A DNA stretch of 64,000 nucleotides from Phoronis australis. Lineage: Eukaryota > Phoronida > Phoronidae. The notes under the pieces are model-generated. The model ran no database searches. It saw nothing but the letters and a program-made list of their open reading frames with translations, and was not told the DNA's origin. Both the position numbers and the translations under genes were made by a program. The DNA lies in the NCBI GenBank assembly GCA_002633005.1, contig NMRA01000179.1:431831-495830 (forward strand), in the 5' to 3' direction. This document shows, one piece after another, positions 12,744 to 22,054 of the stretch (within the stretch, counting starts at the first letter, position 1; every line of letters starts with the position of its first letter).

Positions 12744-12860
12744 AGTTCAATTCCCAGTAAACCCTCAGACACGAGTAATTATATCCTCCGACAAAATTGC
12801 TACATGTCATTGTGGGGTTAGCGTGACAGTGGTTCATATTCATGGCACATTCATCAATGT
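12744..12860 (-). pseudogene. EGF-like exon 2 of array, frameshifted remnant
   Basis: The N-terminal part is clear (DIDECAMNMNHCHANPTMTC then SNFVGGYNYSCL) with an intact acceptor. The fifth-cysteine region reads NYSC, losing a cysteine. A two-base deletion after CTGA shifts the frame within GFTGNG, and the usual GTFCEG donor end is missing. As an exon it could not join in frame. Confidence 0.85.
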
Positions 12861-13640
12861 CTACAATCGAAATAAAAAGTAAGGAATCCTCTGTGCTTAA
12901 TTATTTGAAATATCAGAAAGGGCCACAATAAAGCTTAATGTATGGTTAATATAAGAGAATTGAAATGTTTGTCCTCTACACCAATGGCAAAATCGGTCAT
13001 TTAAATACTTGAAAAATCTATTTTAACATGTCCAAACTTTTTGCCATTTGAGGTCACAAAGATTTGCCCGATCCGTCCGAAAATCAACAAAACTCATTCT
13101 CATTTAAGTAAGAACACCTGTGAGCTTTGAAAAGTTATTTCAACGCAGTCTGTGAGATCTTAAAAAAATTACAGGGGCCAGTTTCTTTGTAAACCATTGC
13201 TGAAAAAATTAAATTAGTGACAATCCTGGTCTTTTTTAACCTAGTACGGGCATTTGGAACAGTCAACAAAAAACACGAGCTAATTAATGACCATTGCGCT
13301 AACTGAATTTCAGTGCTATTCCGTCAAAAAATTCCAATACCACGCTCAGCAATGGGGTTTGGTGAGTGTCACAACATTTTCGCTAGAAAATAGTCAAATT
13401 TTCTTAACAAATTTTATGAGTATTTACTCTGGCAATATAATCAATCGATTACTATTGGTTTCCTTCACTGCCGACGTTATCTATTAAGTCACCTCTTATA
13501 ACTTCATCAACTTCTTCCTTTTTGTTAAATATTTCCCACTGTTACCTTCAGCGTGACTGAAATAGGTAGACAAATCGATGATATTTCTTCACATGTAATT
13601 GTCTATAAGCTATTGTTCTTATCGTCACTAGTTAACAAAC

Positions 13641-13769
13641 CTTCACAAAAAGTTCCATTCCCAGTGAATCCGGTCAGACACGTGCAATTATAGCCTCCGG
13701 CCAAATTGCAAGATGTGATTGCGGCGTTAGTATGACAATGGTTCGTGTTTCTGACAAATTCGTCAATGT
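13641..13769 (-). CDS. EGF-like exon 1 of array (first cysteine lost)
   Basis: A 43-codon phase 1-1 exon with good splice sites. It reads DIDEFVRNTNHCHTNAAITS, then CNLAGGYNCTC and TGFTGNGTFCE. It carries two extra residues (AITS before the third Cys position) compared with the 41-codon copies, and the first cysteine of the motif is Phe, so only five of six cysteines remain. It is the first EGF exon after the lectin domain. It has no stop, but the module should lack its first disulfide. Confidence 0.8.
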
Positions 13770-14279
13770 CTACAAACGAAACAAACATGTAAATAAAATA
13801 AGGAAATCTTTGCACTTCATTATTTGAACTACAGAAAATACCACAATAAAGCTAAAGTCAATGTAAAATATGAAAGCACCGAAACGCAGTACAGTGGTTT
13901 TGCATTGCGCACTTCCCACCAATCGAAAAATCTGTCAATTAAGAACTTGAGAAATGAAATTTAGCAGCTTCAAACCTTTTTGACACTTGAAGGCACAAGT
14001 CTTACTCTCCCAGTCCGAAAATCAACACCACTCATTCCCATTTTAAAAGGAACACCTGTGAATTTTCAAGAGGTTATTTCAAAGGAGTTTAGGTGATCCG
14101 CGTTCATTCTCGCGAGACACCAAGCAGATTCCATGACGTTGCCGACAGCAATTAGCAAAAGTACGTGAGCGCGTTAAGTTATGAACGATATAAAATTTAT
14201 GAATTCGTGGTTTTGATTATTAATAAACACTTGTAATATTTGATAAAGCTAGAGATTATGACCATAGATATGTTCCGAA

Positions 14280-14760
14280 AGACTTAAAAGCAATCTACAG
14301 ATTTCTGTTGTTGAATGGCATCGTCAAAGTTCATGTAGAGTCTGGCTTGACGACAGAGCAGTGGTTGCAGATTTTCTCTCATTGCCGGCTAAGATTGTTC
14401 GGAATGCCGCCAGTCAGAGATTCTGGTGATATATATATACTATGGAGTTTTACTGGGATTTTTTCTTCAACATATTCTTCACACAAGGAATGCCAAAAAA
14501 CAGCTGAGGACATGAATGATAAAGACAAAATTTCCTGACATGCCAGGGAGTTTTATGCTCTGATGCTATCGCCACGTTCCCGTGACGAAGTTGACGAGAT
14601 CACTGGTTGTTTATGATGTGATTATAGCAGATGTAGACAAGATAAAGCATCTACTTTCCAAGAATAATCAAAGAAACGGTTACCAGTATCTGAATCTTTC
14701 AAAAACGTTGGACACTGCAGCAGATCAGTGATGTTGGCCCTTTCGGTTTATTCAAAGTAG
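14280..14760 (+). other. Broken reading frame, unrecognised
   Basis: From about 14281 the plus strand encodes KAIYRFLLLNGIVKVHVESG, then LTTEQWLQIFSHCRLRLFGM. After the stop at 14536-14538 the same frame resumes with HAREFYALMLSPRSRDEVDE. The amino-acid texture looks like former coding sequence interrupted by stops, perhaps from a mobile element, but no family is recognised. Confidence 0.3.
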
Positions 14761-14878
14761 AAAGCAACAAAAGTTGATAGAATGATTGCTACAACCCACT
14801 CGAATACTTGCAAATGCTACGGCAAATTCTTATCAAGAACGGGATAAAAGTAAACTACAGAAAACGCTGGTGAATTGA

Positions 14879-15215
14879 GTCACAGGCGTCCTCAGCTTCT
14901 GATCGTCCCCCGTCATACACTACATATAAATACTACAAGGTATGACACTCGGGACAAGAAATTCCACGGGTGCTTCGATTCAGCCGTCTATATCAAACAC
15001 ATAACTCAATGAATTTACACAAAACAGGGGTTAAACAAACCATGAGCAATTGTATATTTTATACCATTTATGATGTCCTGCTCCAGAGAGTTTGCAAGAA
15101 ATTTGCAGTCAAAGCACAAAAATGTTCCCAAAAAGCCCAAACACACATCGCACTTTGACGGTTCGAGGTCAAGGACTTTACGGAAATTACCAATGAGTTA
15201 CGGATGGATGGCTAA
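14879..15215 (+). repeat. Dispersed repeat, copy A (partner at 36183)
   Basis: It shares long stretches with 36183-36513: AGGCGTCCTCAGCTTCTGAT, ACTACAAGGTATGACAC, GAAATTCCACGGGTGCTTC, AATTTACACAAAACAG and CGAGGTCAAGGAC, with scattered differences. Both copies are in the same orientation about 21.3 kb apart. No ORF or inverted ends are seen; class unknown. Confidence 0.75.
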
Positions 15216-15539
15216 GTGTAGATAGTGATTTTTACGCGACAAAGAGGCAATTTCAGTACCGTCATTGACCTCGAATCGCAGATGAAATTTTGTGGAATAA
15301 ATAAAAAATTAATAAAAATCTGGTTTTCAGGTTTTTAAGGAAACATTTCGAAGTAAAGCAGAACGCTTGGCAAAACGAAGTGGTCATACGTGTAGTTGTA
15401 GTTTATACATGTGCACGAAGTTATGAAGTTGGCAAACGAAAAGAATAGGAGAGGTAAAACTCCTAACGTCATAGAGCGTACATGTATGTTGCATTTGTGT
15501 ATGTGTAGGTGAAAACCCTTGATAACACGATTGCAATAC

Positions 15540-15830
15540 CGACTTAGGCGAGTGCTCTTCAGTCTCTTTTTCTGGCATGAGCTGTTTGGTAAGCCGGCAT
15601 TTGTCGGTGAAATCACTTTCGACGAAATGCCAGCTACAGCCACAGAGATGTTTCACGGCCTCATACTTGGTATTAACGGCATACTTTTCATTCTTCACTG
15701 CCACGAGCCACTTCCGAAGCATTTTGGGCTCTAGAGGAAGTCGAAAGAAATATATACCCGTTTTCCTCCCAGCTTCATAGTTCGCACAACCGGGAACGAT
15801 ACACTCCACCATAGAGCACTCACTCTGCAT
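15540..15830 (-). CDS. THAP zinc-finger domain exon
   Basis: The ATG at 15830 (minus) opens a frame with MQSECSMVECIVPGCANYEA, then IYFFRLPLEPKMLRKWLVAV and HLCGCSWHFVESDF. This is the C2-CH zinc site of the THAP DNA-binding domain, with the conserved aromatic and W residues; the usual C-terminal AVPT-like box is not visible before a possible phase-0 donor at 15539 (TCG/GTATTG). The open frame itself runs on to a stop at 15384. THAP domains occur in host regulators and in P/Kolobok-type transposases. A GAAG/GTGAGT donor on the same strand at about 15860 may end an upstream non-coding exon. It lies inside an intron of the lectin gene. Confidence 0.75.
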
Positions 15831-16517
15831 AAGAACCACTGGCGTCGTTGGGTCGTTTACTCACCTTCCTCACAGGTTAACGCGACACCTCTCGGCGAGG
15901 TAAGATCGACCATATGGTGGCACTGAACAGTTTGTCTGCCGTAGTTCGGCCGCGGCCTAAATATTAAAATCTAGCGTAGGCAAGGCTTGGGGGCATTTTT
16001 ACTTGGGTGTTGCATGTAAGCCAAGTGAATGTGGCATGCTTGTACTTGTGAACATGTTGAGAATGAAAAAAAGACCGCTTGCTCGGCTGTAGCTGCACTC
16101 TTGTTCAAGATGACGGGCCCCCTGTTGCAATTGGGCATTGCTAGGTAGCGACTGAGAAATTGGCGGCAATTTCAGGTAGCCTTCAAGTAAGCCAGATCTG
16201 CAAAAAAACTAGCTGGTTGACAGTACTTTTGGACCACATTTTTGAAATCGGTAGGATATTTCTTTCGGAATCTTATATTGGCGTTAGTCGAGCATCAGCA
16301 GGGAAGCGGTGGTCTGTGGGTGAAATGTGCCAATTTTGAGTGTTGTGGCCCCTATTTTTTCTTAGTCTAGCTTGGTTTTCAACAGGAGTGAAAGGGTCAA
16401 AATGCAAAAGAGAATAAAGTTTCTGTGCACATCTCTAGGCCTTGTGATGTGAAATGACCCAAAACTTTTCATTCCTTGTCTGCTGTTTTTGAAAGAGTGA
16501 AGAAAGGGTGACAAGTT

Positions 16518-17620
16518 CATAGGTGGATTTAGGAGGGGACTAGGGGGCCCTGCCCCCCCCCCTTGGCTGCCTCAAAAAAGTAAAACAGCAAGAGCGTGGG
16601 GAAATGTTGAGTTTATTAACTAACCCCGGTAATTAAAATTATACGGATGAAACAAGATTTAAATGTGTGCAGTTTTAGTGTGTGTGTGTGGGGGAGGGGG
16701 GGGNTATCCTAGATTCGCCACTGTTATTACACTTTTTACATTTTGGACAATCAGTTCGTAACAAATTTGTTGTATATAAAATAGTCTTCAATTGCCCAGT
16801 TATTCACTAAGGCTTCGATTAAAATTCACATCTTACCAGCAGCTTCTGTTTTTTCATCGTCACTCAGATTCCTTTTTTACTTTAAAAAATGAAGTAATTT
16901 TCTTCATTGCACAGTGAAGCAGACGGAGTCGTAGTGCGCAGCGCCACTGCCGGTCGCCTGGGATATAGCGGGAGAGCCTATACATGTACTTAGCCATAGT
17001 TCATTTACCATTGATCCGTGTTCCGAATTTAACACTTGAAATTGGATCTGAGCCCCTCCCCCAAACACACTAAAATTGCACACATTTCAATCTTGTTTCC
17101 GCCGCATATTGTTAATTAATAAACTCAACACTTCCGTACGCTCTTGCTGTTTTATTTTTTGCGGCACCCAAGGGGGGGCCCCTTGGCTCCCCCCCTGATC
17201 CGCCTATGAATAAGCATTACAAAAAGAAGTAAGTTCTGCGCGCAAACGCTGTGGACCATAAACAAGTAGGTCTCTTAGTATCAAATGAGGAGTTAAATCG
17301 TTTTGGTGTAGTGGTAAAGCACGCGCGCTCTATCCGCCAGGTCGTGAGTTCGAGTCTGTGGTATTTGCAGTTTTCCCTGTTTGACACGTTCTCCATGTTT
17401 TTTTGTTTTTTTTTTCCTTTTTTCTTCGATAATATTCTAGGAATCAAGGAAAATGATTGATTTTTAGAGGAAAAAACAGAAAAAATTCCTCGGCGGGAGC
17501 AAACCCCCTCCCTACCTCCCCCCCATTCGGTGCTATGCATATCTACAATCGTGGTTTGCGCAAATGCTTACAGACAAAATGTTGGGGCCACCCTTGTGAT
17601 ATCCTAGATCAGACACTGCC
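16518..17620. mobile_element. Cluster of CAGTGGCGGATC-type inverted-repeat elements with a tRNA-like segment
   Basis: A short element starts CATAGGTGGATTTAGG at 16518 and ends CGCCACTG at 16722. From 16723 to about 16985 the sequence matches the right half of the 55354-56123 element. Another end, CCGCCTATG, is at 17208. From 17212 to about 17620 the sequence matches, inverted, the left half of the 55354 element, ending TCCTAGATCAGACACTG. At 17305-17357 a tRNA-like stretch has GTAGTGGTAAAGC (box A-like) and GTGAGTTCGAGTC (box B-like). One N in a G run at 16704 marks assembly uncertainty. The terminal sequence is hAT-like; no transposase is present. Confidence 0.65.
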
Positions 17621-19700
17621 ATTGACGTGTGTTCTGATAGGCAAACCCGTGTGAGAAGTGTTCTGTGTCCCCTGTACGATGTGATGTGACCGATTTTAAT
17701 CGTCTTAAAAGACGGTAAAAAAGACTAAATAAATCGGGTGGGATTCTCCCTTAAATTAGACATGCATGTGAAAGCAAAGCGCTTTAGCTGGACCACTTCA
17801 ACTGATGTTTAAAATTAGTCATTTTGACATTTTCGACCTAGCTGAAAAAATCCATATGCAAAAAGTAAAAATCATAATATTGGCAATTAGGCAAGTTATA
17901 TACTATTTAAGTAAAATTACTAATCGCTTTGAAACTCGTCACCCTAGGATATGGACCTGGACGATCATAATCGCTCTAAGCTTCCCGGGTAACATACAAT
18001 GAGTGCTCTCGTTTTCGATGCACTCCGAACAAACAATTTCGTAAAAATTTCAAGCATTCAAATGACCCTGCATGAAACAAACATCCAAGGCTTGCCAAAA
18101 TATTTGTAAATGTGCATATCTCTCGCGTTATAATAACGGCAGATAAGTCGTCCCTAAATATCCGTAAACTGCTATTATCTACTTAACAGCATAGAACTGT
18201 TGAACTTGAATGTCATGTCCTGCACTTCAACCATTCATTCGTGTGTTAAAGCTCGCTTTCCCGACGTTTAATGCACGAGACTAGTTGCGAAAGTTTGCGG
18301 TGTGAATTTCCAGCTGTCTGCTCGACTGAGTTTTGATCGGTAATAACCTTTATCAAATCAAGTCCAATTGCTTCGCTAAAATTTCTTTTTGCCATTTTTA
18401 TTCTAATCGATTAATCAAGCATGAAACTTGAGGTACGGTTCCAAACAACCAGCGATTTCTCCGCAAAATTAATCAACTAGACCGTCAAGTACACTAATCA
18501 TTTTTTATACCCACTGACCGGTGACCTTGGGTGAATGCGGGGAATTGTCTGGTCACTGACATCTTTCTAGCTTCAGTGGTAGAGCTACAGAATCTTTCCC
18601 CGCCATCCCGCCACACCATCAAAATGTCCCACTTTTTGACACACGGCGAAATTGACATATTGTCACATACTATTGTGATTTTCGACACGCAATATACATG
18701 TACACGTAGCCCAATTTCCTGTTTTTTTCCAGTTTTATAGGTTTTTGCCGCACCAAAGGTCGAAATAATAGATAAAAATGTATAATTCTGGATATACATC
18801 TGACTAAATTTTCACAGCAATTTTGAGTCTTACTATTACACCCTAAATTAATAGACATTGCAAATTAATTAAATGACTTAATTAGTACATTAATCAACCA
18901 ATTAGTATATGGAGGGTTTCATTATCATACTCAGTTATTTTTCGCATTTTGGTAAAACTTTTAGGTTTTTAGAATAAACATGTTTTTTCAAACCTGAAAA
19001 ATGACAATTACTTATGAATTAAATTATTAATCGTTTGTTTCTGGTATAATCACACAGCAACAATAACCCACGAAGGGCTTTCTTATGCCGTGACTCTCAA
19101 TGAATTCAGTTGAATGCTGTCGGGAGTTGCGAATTGTTTTAATAACTAGTAATGTAATTTTTTCAGCCGCGCGAGATTGAAATCAGCAATCTGTGTCTGT
19201 AGTTCTATACTAAGGCACTACCGCAAATGTGGCAACTGATATCGCATAGCGCAAATCATCCGTAACACTTCGGGTTCATTTCTGTAGACTCAAATCTCCC
19301 CTTATGGTTGGACGTTTTCTGCGCAAGTGTGAAATTAATAATACCAGGAAGAGATAATACGAACATTCATTACTTACACGTAGTTTGAAAGTCAGTGTCT
19401 GCAGTTCGCGCATGTGCAGATATTATTTTCCTCTGAGGCACTTAAGGCTATGAAAATACCCGAAGAGTTTCTGGATGCGCGCAGATACCATTTTATAGGA
19501 TAATCAACAGCTGCCGTTACTCTCCGTTATATCGTTTTAGCTTTGTAAAACGTTTCGTGTGACCGACGTTCTAGCTAACCGTTATATGAATCCAGCTCAT
19601 GAAACATAATAAAATTCACAGAAGTTTAAGTAGCATAATGCGAATAAAAAATTCGAGCTCTAATGCGGCCTATAAGTGCCATGAGATTGAAAAAAGTCAG
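17621..19700. other. Intron sequence, nothing further recognised
   Basis: Part of the intron between lectin exon 5 and the EGF array. AT-rich, without a convincing exon, RNA gene or inverted-repeat element. Confidence 0.4.
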
Positions 19701-19715
19701 AAATGGCCACTCTAC

Positions 19716-19951
19716 CGTAGGGCTCCTTTTCGCAGATAATTCCTTTAGGCCCATGTTCTTTGGAGTCACTCCACTTCAAGTTTGAGAACTTCAACTTGTG
19801 GTGATGCTTCTGAGGCTCGTTTGGCTCATTCATAGCCCAGTGTGTAAATGCTGCGGAGCTATTTAGCCATTGTCCGTCTTCCCACGTCAACTGGTTTTGG
19901 TCAGGCTTAGTCAGACCGAGCCAAATCGTCTCCCACGTCAGATCACTGAAT
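19716..19951 (-). CDS. Exon 5 of lectin gene: C-type lectin domain, C-terminal half
   Basis: An exon with acceptor TTAATTTTCTAG and donor TACG/GTAGAG, phase 2 in and phase 1 out. The translation includes FSDLTWETIWLGLTKPDQNQ, TWEDGQWLNSSAAFTHWAMN, then EPNEPQKHHHKLKFSNLKWS and GIICEKEPY. IWLGL matches the WIGL core motif, and NEPNEP contains the EPN tripeptide associated with Ca-dependent mannose-type binding. KWSD stands where WND is usual. The cysteine normally found a few residues after WND is missing (SKEHGPKG), so the partner of the Cys in exon 4's HFCG is absent. The exon splices in phase to the EGF exons. Confidence 0.9.
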
Positions 19952-20706
19952 CTAGAAAATTAAAAAGCGGTGAAATACATAGGGAAGTCATGCCCTCACA
20001 CCAAGTTCACTACACCTGAACACTCTCTGTCTCCTCCATCCCCCGAAGGCACTCATTTCACCTCTAGTCGACGCCAGTTTTATCCCCAACAACAGTTTTA
20101 CCTGCACCCCAGCCTCATGGCTTAAACAGTCTCGTAAGACGGGTAAGGGAATTCAGTTTAACTCGTGATCGATTTCTCCAAACTTTTGCACCCATGGTCC
20201 CAAAGTCAGTTACCTCCCTATTGCAACCAACCACTTCAGCCTCCCATGTCTGTTGCCATATTCAAGAACTCCCTCGCTAAGGTGCGGGGGGTGGGCAAGC
20301 ACCTTTAAGACAGCCACCAGAAAGTTGGATACCAAGTGTCAACAAAACATGATGTGAGCGAGTAACTGTTAAAGGCGAAGGCAACCTTTTTCCATGTCAT
20401 TTTGAGCTAAAATAAGGTTGGCTGGTTATCCTAGACATATTTTCCACTTAATTACAGCTTTTCGTAATTTTATAAATTACTCGTCCGCTACTCCGGAAGT
20501 GACGTTTTAGGAGGCAAGCGTTTCCCGCCACTTGGTTTTGCGTTGACTTTACCGTGCGAATCTGTTCTATTCTACTTTTGTTTTGTGCTGTTTTTCAACA
20601 ATTGTCGCCACCACTTTCCATCGGCGAGTATTCTGCGGCAAGATAGGTTAGTAGAGAACTCAACTACGTTGGATTTAGGAATTGTTTAGTGTGTTGTAAG
20701 CTGAAA

Positions 20707-21102
20707 ATGGCTGGAGTCGATGACCAGTATCACAGTGACAATAGTGTGAGTAAGGGAGACCTTGTTCACAGCAGTGGTGACGAGGAATTTTTTCACGGAC
20801 ATTCAGTGGGAGGGTACATGTTTGAGCCCGAGTATAACGAGGCAGAGTACGCACAGGCACAGGCAGCTGTTGAGAGAAACGAGCCGGCTACTGAGGACAG
20901 ACGTGGTGACACATCTTGGTGCAAATGCACTGTGTGCGTTGTTATGCCTACCTCAATGGAATGCTTGTGTTGTTCAGAGTTCGACGAGGCCAAGCCACTA
21001 CTGGACATGGTTAAGTGGACCTCCGGCATACGACGGACAGAGGAACAACTGTCCCACTTGCCAGAGTGTCCCGCGACACACTCCCACTGGATGGTAACCT
21101 GA
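20707..21102 (+). CDS. P2X7-ballast-like Cys-rich protein encoded inside the TTAA element
   Basis: The ATG at 20707 opens a 131-residue frame. It has an acidic N-terminal region with GGYMFEPEYNEAEYAQAQAA, then DTSWCKCTVCVVMPTSMECL and CCSEFDEA. The W-C-x-C-x-x-C ... MPT-x-x-E-C-x-C-C pattern is the cysteine cluster of the P2X7 receptor cytoplasmic ballast (zinc-binding) domain, which is known to occur as free-standing multi-copy genes in invertebrates. There are no membrane segments, so this is not a channel. The C-terminus after DEAK looks truncated where it meets the oppositely oriented transposase remnant. The ORF has no lesion. Whether it helps the element move or is cargo is unknown. Confidence 0.7.
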   Translation: MAGVDDQYHSDNSVSKGDLVHSSGDEEFFHGHSVGGYMFEPEYNEAEYAQAQAAVERNEPATEDRRGDTSWCKCTVCVVMPTSMECLCCSEFDEAKPLLDMVKWTSGIRRTEEQLSHLPECPATHSHWMVT

Positions 21103-21840
21103 GCACCCAAACTGCTTACATCGTTTCGTGTGACTCCTTCGCCACACACCTGACACCTTCTAAATAGCTCCAACACTTTAGACAAGTTCACAATAAACTT
21201 ATCAAAGTTTGGCTCACCGATCTGTTCACTGGACGACGAACTGTCCTCTTCACTGTCGAACTGAGCTTGTAATCACTCCCACTACTCTATATCGCTGCAG
21301 GGCTGCTTAGAGGCTCTGGGCTGGAGAAAACAGCACAGGGCGAATCACTACTGGTTCCAGAAATTGCACGCTCTGGGGTACGTTCGGAGGCACGGGTGAC
21401 AGTAGATGAAGTGCCTGCACTAGCTCCAGTCACTGTACTGGCCACAGCTCGCGAGGCTTCTCGCTTCAAAAACGCACTTCTCGGGGGTGGCGACGGTGCA
21501 CTGCCGGGAATCAACACAGACGGAATGGCATCCTTCTTCGTTGTTTTGCAGGGACCTTCATCAGTTCAGCGTACAAATCCTTTCGTAATCGGACGACAGA
21601 AAGTGCTTGCCACACACACGGTAATTCTTCACTGCTTTGTACGTTGCGTGGACGGGTAACGCTGCGTTCTTCACACGAACGAGCCAAGTACGGCAAAGTG
21701 TACCATCCATCGGAAAGCGATGCAAAGGTACTCCCAAAGCGCGCGTGAGCCGATAATTAGTTCATCCTGGTACGCAGCAACAGTGTGGCACTCACTAGTA
21801 AATGAAAGCAAACGACGACGGAACTTAACACAACCGAGGT
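21030..21840 (-). pseudogene. THAP-domain transposase remnant, broken
   Basis: On the minus strand, GVPLHRFPMDGTLCRTWLVR, AALPVHATYKAVKNYRVCGK and HFLSSDYERICTLN (about 21740-21564) form the C-terminal two thirds of a THAP domain, followed by a stop at 21563-21561. In a shifted frame KKDAIPSVLIPG (near 21530) resembles the AVPT box after THAP. A Ser/Pro-rich linker follows. Then QFDSEEDSSSSSEQ and FIVNLSKVLELFRRCQVCGE, ECVAGHSGKWDS (about 21270-21040) resemble the zinc-knuckle region before the catalytic core in THAP transposases. The catalytic core is absent. At least one frameshift and in-frame stops show the gene is dead. Confidence 0.7.
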
Positions 21841-22054
21841 AGAACAATGACTGACTCGGCAGCTCTCACAGTCAGACTATATGAAAAGAAATTGGCGCGA
21901 AATGCTTGCCTCCTAAAACGTCACTTCCGGAGTAGCGGACGAGTAATTAATAAAATTACGAAAAGCTGTAATTAAGTGGAAAATATGTCTAGGATAACCA
22001 ACCAACCTTATTTTAGCTCAAAATGACATGGAAAAAGGTTGCCTTCACCTTTAA

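Larger units (their letters stand above)
7400..14200 (-). repeat. Tandem array of EGF-exon plus intron units
   Basis: Eight EGF-like exons and their flanking introns are copies of one another. Intronic landmarks recur beside most exons: GGGTTTGGTGAGTGTCACAA-like, CTTCATTACCGACGTCGTCT-like, TTAGCAATTTATTATTTGAG-like and GACACTTGAGGGCACAAGT-like words. Left-to-left exon spacings are about 1300, 535, 624, 507, 1318, 611 and 897 bp, so short (about 0.5-0.6 kb) and long (about 1.3 kb) units alternate. The array arose by local duplication of exon and intron together. Confidence 0.85.
20369..22054. mobile_element. TTAA-flanked transposon with 155-bp terminal inverted repeats
   Basis: The 1678-bp element at 20373-22050 is flanked on each side by TTAA (20369-20372 and 22051-22054). 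Its ends, AGGCGAAGGCAACCTTTTTC on the left and the reverse complement AGGTGAAGGCAACCTTTTTC on the right, begin inverted repeats of about 155 bp with only a handful of mismatches, running to GCAAGCGTTTCCCGCC / GCAAGCATTTCGCGCC. TTAA target duplication plus a THAP-domain transposase points to Kolobok; piggyBac also uses TTAA but has no THAP. It sits in the long intron that splits the lectin domain. The near-identical repeats suggest recent activity. Confidence 0.85.

Noticed and set aside
17303-17360. Functional tRNA gene
   Set aside because: The stretch is repeated in the 41.4-kb and 55.4-kb elements and lacks a proper acceptor stem.
20707-21102. A true P2X receptor gene
   Set aside because: There are no membrane segments or ATP-binding ectodomain; only the ballast-type cysteine cluster is present, inside a transposon.
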